25,195 nucleotides of DNA from Bacteroidota bacterium (GTDB lineage Bacteria > Bacteroidota > Ignavibacteria > UBA10030 > UBA8401), in contig JALNZH010000018.1 of assembly GCA_023229405.1 (NCBI GenBank), positions 1 to 25,195 of the forward strand, given 5' to 3'. This document shows positions 22,400 through 25,195 of the stretch, in pieces. The position numbers were made by a program, and so were the translations under genes. Under the pieces are notes generated by a model, which saw only the letters and a program-made list of their open reading frames with translations, searched no databases and was not told where the DNA came from. Every line of letters begins with the position of its first letter. Position 1 is the first letter of the stretch.

Positions 22400-25195
22400 A
22401 TGAAAAAGAATGTCACTCTACTTGCACTCACGCTTTTTATGATACTTTCCATGCTTATGGCTGGAACAACCGGAAAGATTGTTGGTACGGTCACCGATGG
22501 AAAAACAGGTGAACCACTTCCAGGTGTCAATATTGTTCTGGTCGGAACATCGTACGGAGCGGTAACGGATTTTGAAGGAATGTATCTCATCTTGAATCTG
22601 CAACCCGGTACCTACACCATCCGCGCATCGTCAATCGGTTATTCACCGCTCAACTATTCTAAAGTACTGGTGAAAAGCGATTTAACGACACAACAAGATT
22701 TTAAGATGAACGAAGAAACGGTGGTTGGGGATGAAGTGGTCATTACTGCGGAACGTCCGCTTGTTCAAAAAGATTTAACCTCCACCACCGCAGTGGTTGG
22801 CGGGGACGATATCAAGCAGCTTCCTGTCACCGAGATCAGCCAGGTTATCGGTTTACAGGCGGGAAATGTCGGCGGTAAAATTCGTGGCGGCCGTTCCGGA
22901 GAAACTGCATATTGGATTGACGGTGTTCCGGTGACGGATGCGTACAACGGTAGCGCTGTTGTGGATGTGAATCCAAGCATGGTACAGGAGCTCCAGGTGT
23001 TATCCGGCGCATTTAATGCCGAATATGGACAAGCAATGTCCGGGATTGTGAATATTGTGACACGAGAAGGTGCGGAAAAATATTCCGGCAGTATTACCGC
23101 TTACGCAGGTGACTTTCTCAGCAATCACAGCGATATCTTTAAAGGAATTCAGAAGTTCGAACCATTCAATATCCGGAATATCGAAGCAAGTCTCAGCGGT
23201 CCACTTGCAGGCAAAGACGTTTCGCTCTACTTGAATGGCAGAAATATCTATTATGGTGGTTATCACAACGGTATCCGGAAATATACTCCTAGTACCGCTA
23301 TTGCACGATTGTTGGGCGATCCTTCGAAAGACGAAGCGTATATTCTTGGCACAAATTATAAAAGCGATTCAATCTATGTGTTAAATAATTTTACTGCAGT
23401 TGCCGCAGGCGGTTCGATTACTGCAGCGAAAGCAGATTCTATTAATAAATATCGATTTGACTCGGCCTACTCAGTTTTCAAAAAATATTATAATCCGGCA
23501 AACAGTGTGGGTGATGGAAAAACCGTTCCAATGGGTTGGAATGAAAAAACCTATTTGCAGGCAAAACTTGCTTTACGGCTTACTTCGGAGTTGAAGTTAA
23601 ATATCACTGGAATTTATGATAATGTTGAGGCGGCTCCTTTTAATAATGATCGTCGTATTCCGTATACCTATAATCCGGATGGAATGGGGCATGATTTTAC
23701 AACCAGCTATACAGGTATTTTCCAACTAACTCATACGCTTAGTTCAACAACGTATTATACTGTTGGCGGTTCGTATTTTGAAAAAACATTTAAGCATTAT
23801 CTGTATGAAAATCCTACCGATCCGAGATACACACATCCTGATTTAGGAAATCTAGTTAATACCTTAAGTTCCTTTTCATACGCAACCGGCGGATCAGATC
23901 TTAACAGGTTCCATCGTTCATCCAAAACCGGATTGCTGAAACTTGATCTGAGCAGCCAGGTGACCAACGAGCACTTTCTGAAAACAGGTGTTGAAGTTCG
24001 CAAACATAATATTTTCCTTGATGATGTAACGCTTCGTCCGATTAGCATTCAAGCGTCCTATGAGAACGGTAATTCTAATCCTTTCATTACAACATTTGTT
24101 GAAAGTGACTCGTCCAGATCGCATGATACGTATACGCATCATCCCTCCGAATTATCCGGTTATGTACAAGATAAGATGGAATTCAAAGATCTGATTATCA
24201 ATATTGGAGTTCGAGTGGACTATTTCGAACCGGATGCCAATGTTCTGGCGGATGATGAGGATCCTGATATTTATGCTCCCGCAAAAATTTCCAACACATT
24301 TTTTGATAATAATGGCAATGGCACGAAGGATGCAAATGAACCGTTTAAAACTGTTTTGGATCGGCGAAAATATTGGTACAAAAAAGCATCAGCGAAATTA
24401 AGAATCAGTCCGCGGTTCGGCGCGTCTTTCCCGATTACAGATCGTGGCGTCATCCATTTTTCATACGGACACTTCTTTCAAACTCCCAATTTCGAACGGT
24501 TATATGCAAACCCCGGATTTAAAGTGGGCAATGGAACAAACAATGTTGACCATCGAGGTGCTCCTACAGGAAATGCCGACTTGAATCCGGAACAAACAAT
24601 CAATGGTGAAATCGGTTTGCAACAGCAATTAACAGAGGATATGAGCATCGATCTGACGGCGTATCTGCGTGATATCCGTAATTTAACCGGTTCGCGCGCA
24701 GATCAAATTCCGATTGGCGGCGGATTCGCTCCTCGAACGTATACAAAATATGTGAACAGCGATTTCGGATTTGTACGCGGCTTCATCGTGTCGTTGGATA
24801 AACGATTCGGCCAGGGAATGTCCCTTGGTATCGATTATACATTCCAGATTGCAAAAGGGAGTGCATCCGATCCGAACCAGGCACGCAATCAAGTTGCCGA
24901 TGGACGGTTACCCGAAGTGCAATTAACACCATTGGGTTGGGACCAGAGACATACGATTAATGCCATCTTCTCGTATTCCGAGGAAACGTGGGGCGGCAGT
25001 GTTATCAGCCAGTATGGAAGCGGTCAACCATATACTCCGGATGTGACAAGCGATGTGACGGTATTTCTGACAAACTCCGAACTTAAACCGACCTATTTTA
25101 ATAGTGATGTACGATTGTATAAGAATATTGAGATCGATGCATTGAAAGTAACTTTATTTATGCGTGTCAATAATATTTTCGATATGATGAATGAA
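22400..25195 (+). CDS. TonB-dependent receptor with N-terminal CarboxypepD_reg-like domain (3' end missing)
   Basis: Outer-membrane active transporter, visible for 932 codons in one open frame and cut by the window edge. After a signal peptide (first ~21 residues, MKKNVTLLALTLFMILSML) comes a carboxypeptidase-regulatory-like beta-sandwich (about 24-105; GKIVGTVTDGKTGEPLPGVN), then DEVVITAERP, a TonB-box-like segment, and the plug (about 115-220; YWIDGVPVTDAYNG, FNAEYGQAMSGIVNIVTREG). The rest is beta-barrel; RVNNIFDMMNE near the edge indicates that nearly all of the barrel is present. A putative calcium loop occupies 636-647. GGAG about 6-9 bases before the ATG is the ribosome binding site. 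It directly follows the LacI-type gene, as in nutrient-uptake loci of this group. Substrate unknown. Confidence 0.92.
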   Translation, partial: MKKNVTLLALTLFMILSMLMAGTTGKIVGTVTDGKTGEPLPGVNIVLVGTSYGAVTDFEGMYLILNLQPGTYTIRASSIGYSPLNYSKVLVKSDLTTQQDFKMNEETVVGDEVVITAERPLVQKDLTSTTAVVGGDDIKQLPVTEISQVIGLQAGNVGGKIRGGRSGETAYWIDGVPVTDAYNGSAVVDVNPSMVQELQVLSGAFNAEYGQAMSGIVNIVTREGAEKYSGSITAYAGDFLSNHSDIFKGIQKFEPFNIRNIEASLSGPLAGKDVSLYLNGRNIYYGGYHNGIRKYTPSTAIARLLGDPSKDEAYILGTNYKSDSIYVLNNFTAVAAGGSITAAKADSINKYRFDSAYSVFKKYYNPANSVGDGKTVPMGWNEKTYLQAKLALRLTSELKLNITGIYDNVEAAPFNNDRRIPYTYNPDGMGHDFTTSYTGIFQLTHTLSSTTYYTVGGSYFEKTFKHYLYENPTDPRYTHPDLGNLVNTLSSFSYATGGSDLNRFHRSSKTGLLKLDLSSQVTNEHFLKTGVEVRKHNIFLDDVTLRPISIQASYENGNSNPFITTFVESDSSRSHDTYTHHPSELSGYVQDKMEFKDLIINIGVRVDYFEPDANVLADDEDPDIYAPAKISNTFFDNNGNGTKDANEPFKTVLDRRKYWYKKASAKLRISPRFGASFPITDRGVIHFSYGHFFQTPNFERLYANPGFKVGNGTNNVDHRGAPTGNADLNPEQTINGEIGLQQQLTEDMSIDLTAYLRDIRNLTGSRADQIPIGGGFAPRTYTKYVNSDFGFVRGFIVSLDKRFGQGMSLGIDYTFQIAKGSASDPNQARNQVADGRLPEVQLTPLGWDQRHTINAIFSYSEETWGGSVISQYGSGQPYTPDVTSDVTVFLTNSELKPTYFNSDVRLYKNIEIDALKVTLFMRVNNIFDMMNE

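Overview
The window reads as a chromosomal segment from the Bacteroidota/Chlorobiota/Ignavibacteriota (FCB) group, most likely an Ignavibacteria-like lineage; this is inferred from gene content, not from a marker phylogeny. Pointers are a DUF2851 protein, a type-2 orotidine decarboxylase, a CarboxypepD_reg-type TonB-dependent receptor beside a LacI regulator, DPP5-like and M16 secreted peptidases, many starts without a Shine-Dalgarno sequence, and promoter-like sites of the TTG-N20-TAnnTTT(G) form. No prophage, CRISPR array, rRNA or tRNA was recognised.

Layout. 1-198 holds a structured inverted-repeat element and no gene. 199-2977 (minus) is a small cluster: DUF2851 protein, a translationally coupled 101-aa protein of unknown function, and the tRNA U34 hydroxylase TrhO. 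3132-3950 (minus) is pyrF. The apparent gap 3951-4637 is mostly explained by a decayed ORF6N-domain gene (4009-4475, minus), recognisable only by reading several frames together; it contains a perfect 31-nt palindrome. 4638-6683 (minus) is a secreted S9 peptidase, divergent from an overlapping pair of M16 peptidases (6925-9809, plus), which ends at a clear terminator hairpin. Then come nuoJ-K-L-M-N (10027-16022, plus), the proton-pumping membrane subunits of complex I, without nuoA-I and with their own candidate promoter and terminator. After that terminator lie the NAD(P)HX repair enzyme, a VanZ-like protein, an MFS transporter and a secreted TPR/thioredoxin-fold protein, tightly packed or overlapping (16084-21242). 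The window closes with a LacI-family regulator and the first 932 codons of a TonB-dependent receptor that runs off the right edge.

How the genes work together. The nuo block carries out ion translocation for the respiratory chain, and nnr next to it repairs damaged NAD(P)H; the neighbourhood fits redox-cofactor metabolism, although a terminator separates them. The S9 and M16 peptidases all carry signal peptides and probably degrade peptides outside the cytoplasm. The lacI-TonB receptor pair resembles a regulated outer-membrane uptake module whose remaining genes probably lie beyond the right edge.

No convincing new multi-gene system was found. The most informative unlisted items are the ORF6N pseudogene and its palindrome, a repeat-like stretch translated in frame at the start of the second M16 gene, the split nuo operon, an inverted repeat flanking the lacI promoter, and an EF-hand-like loop in the receptor.
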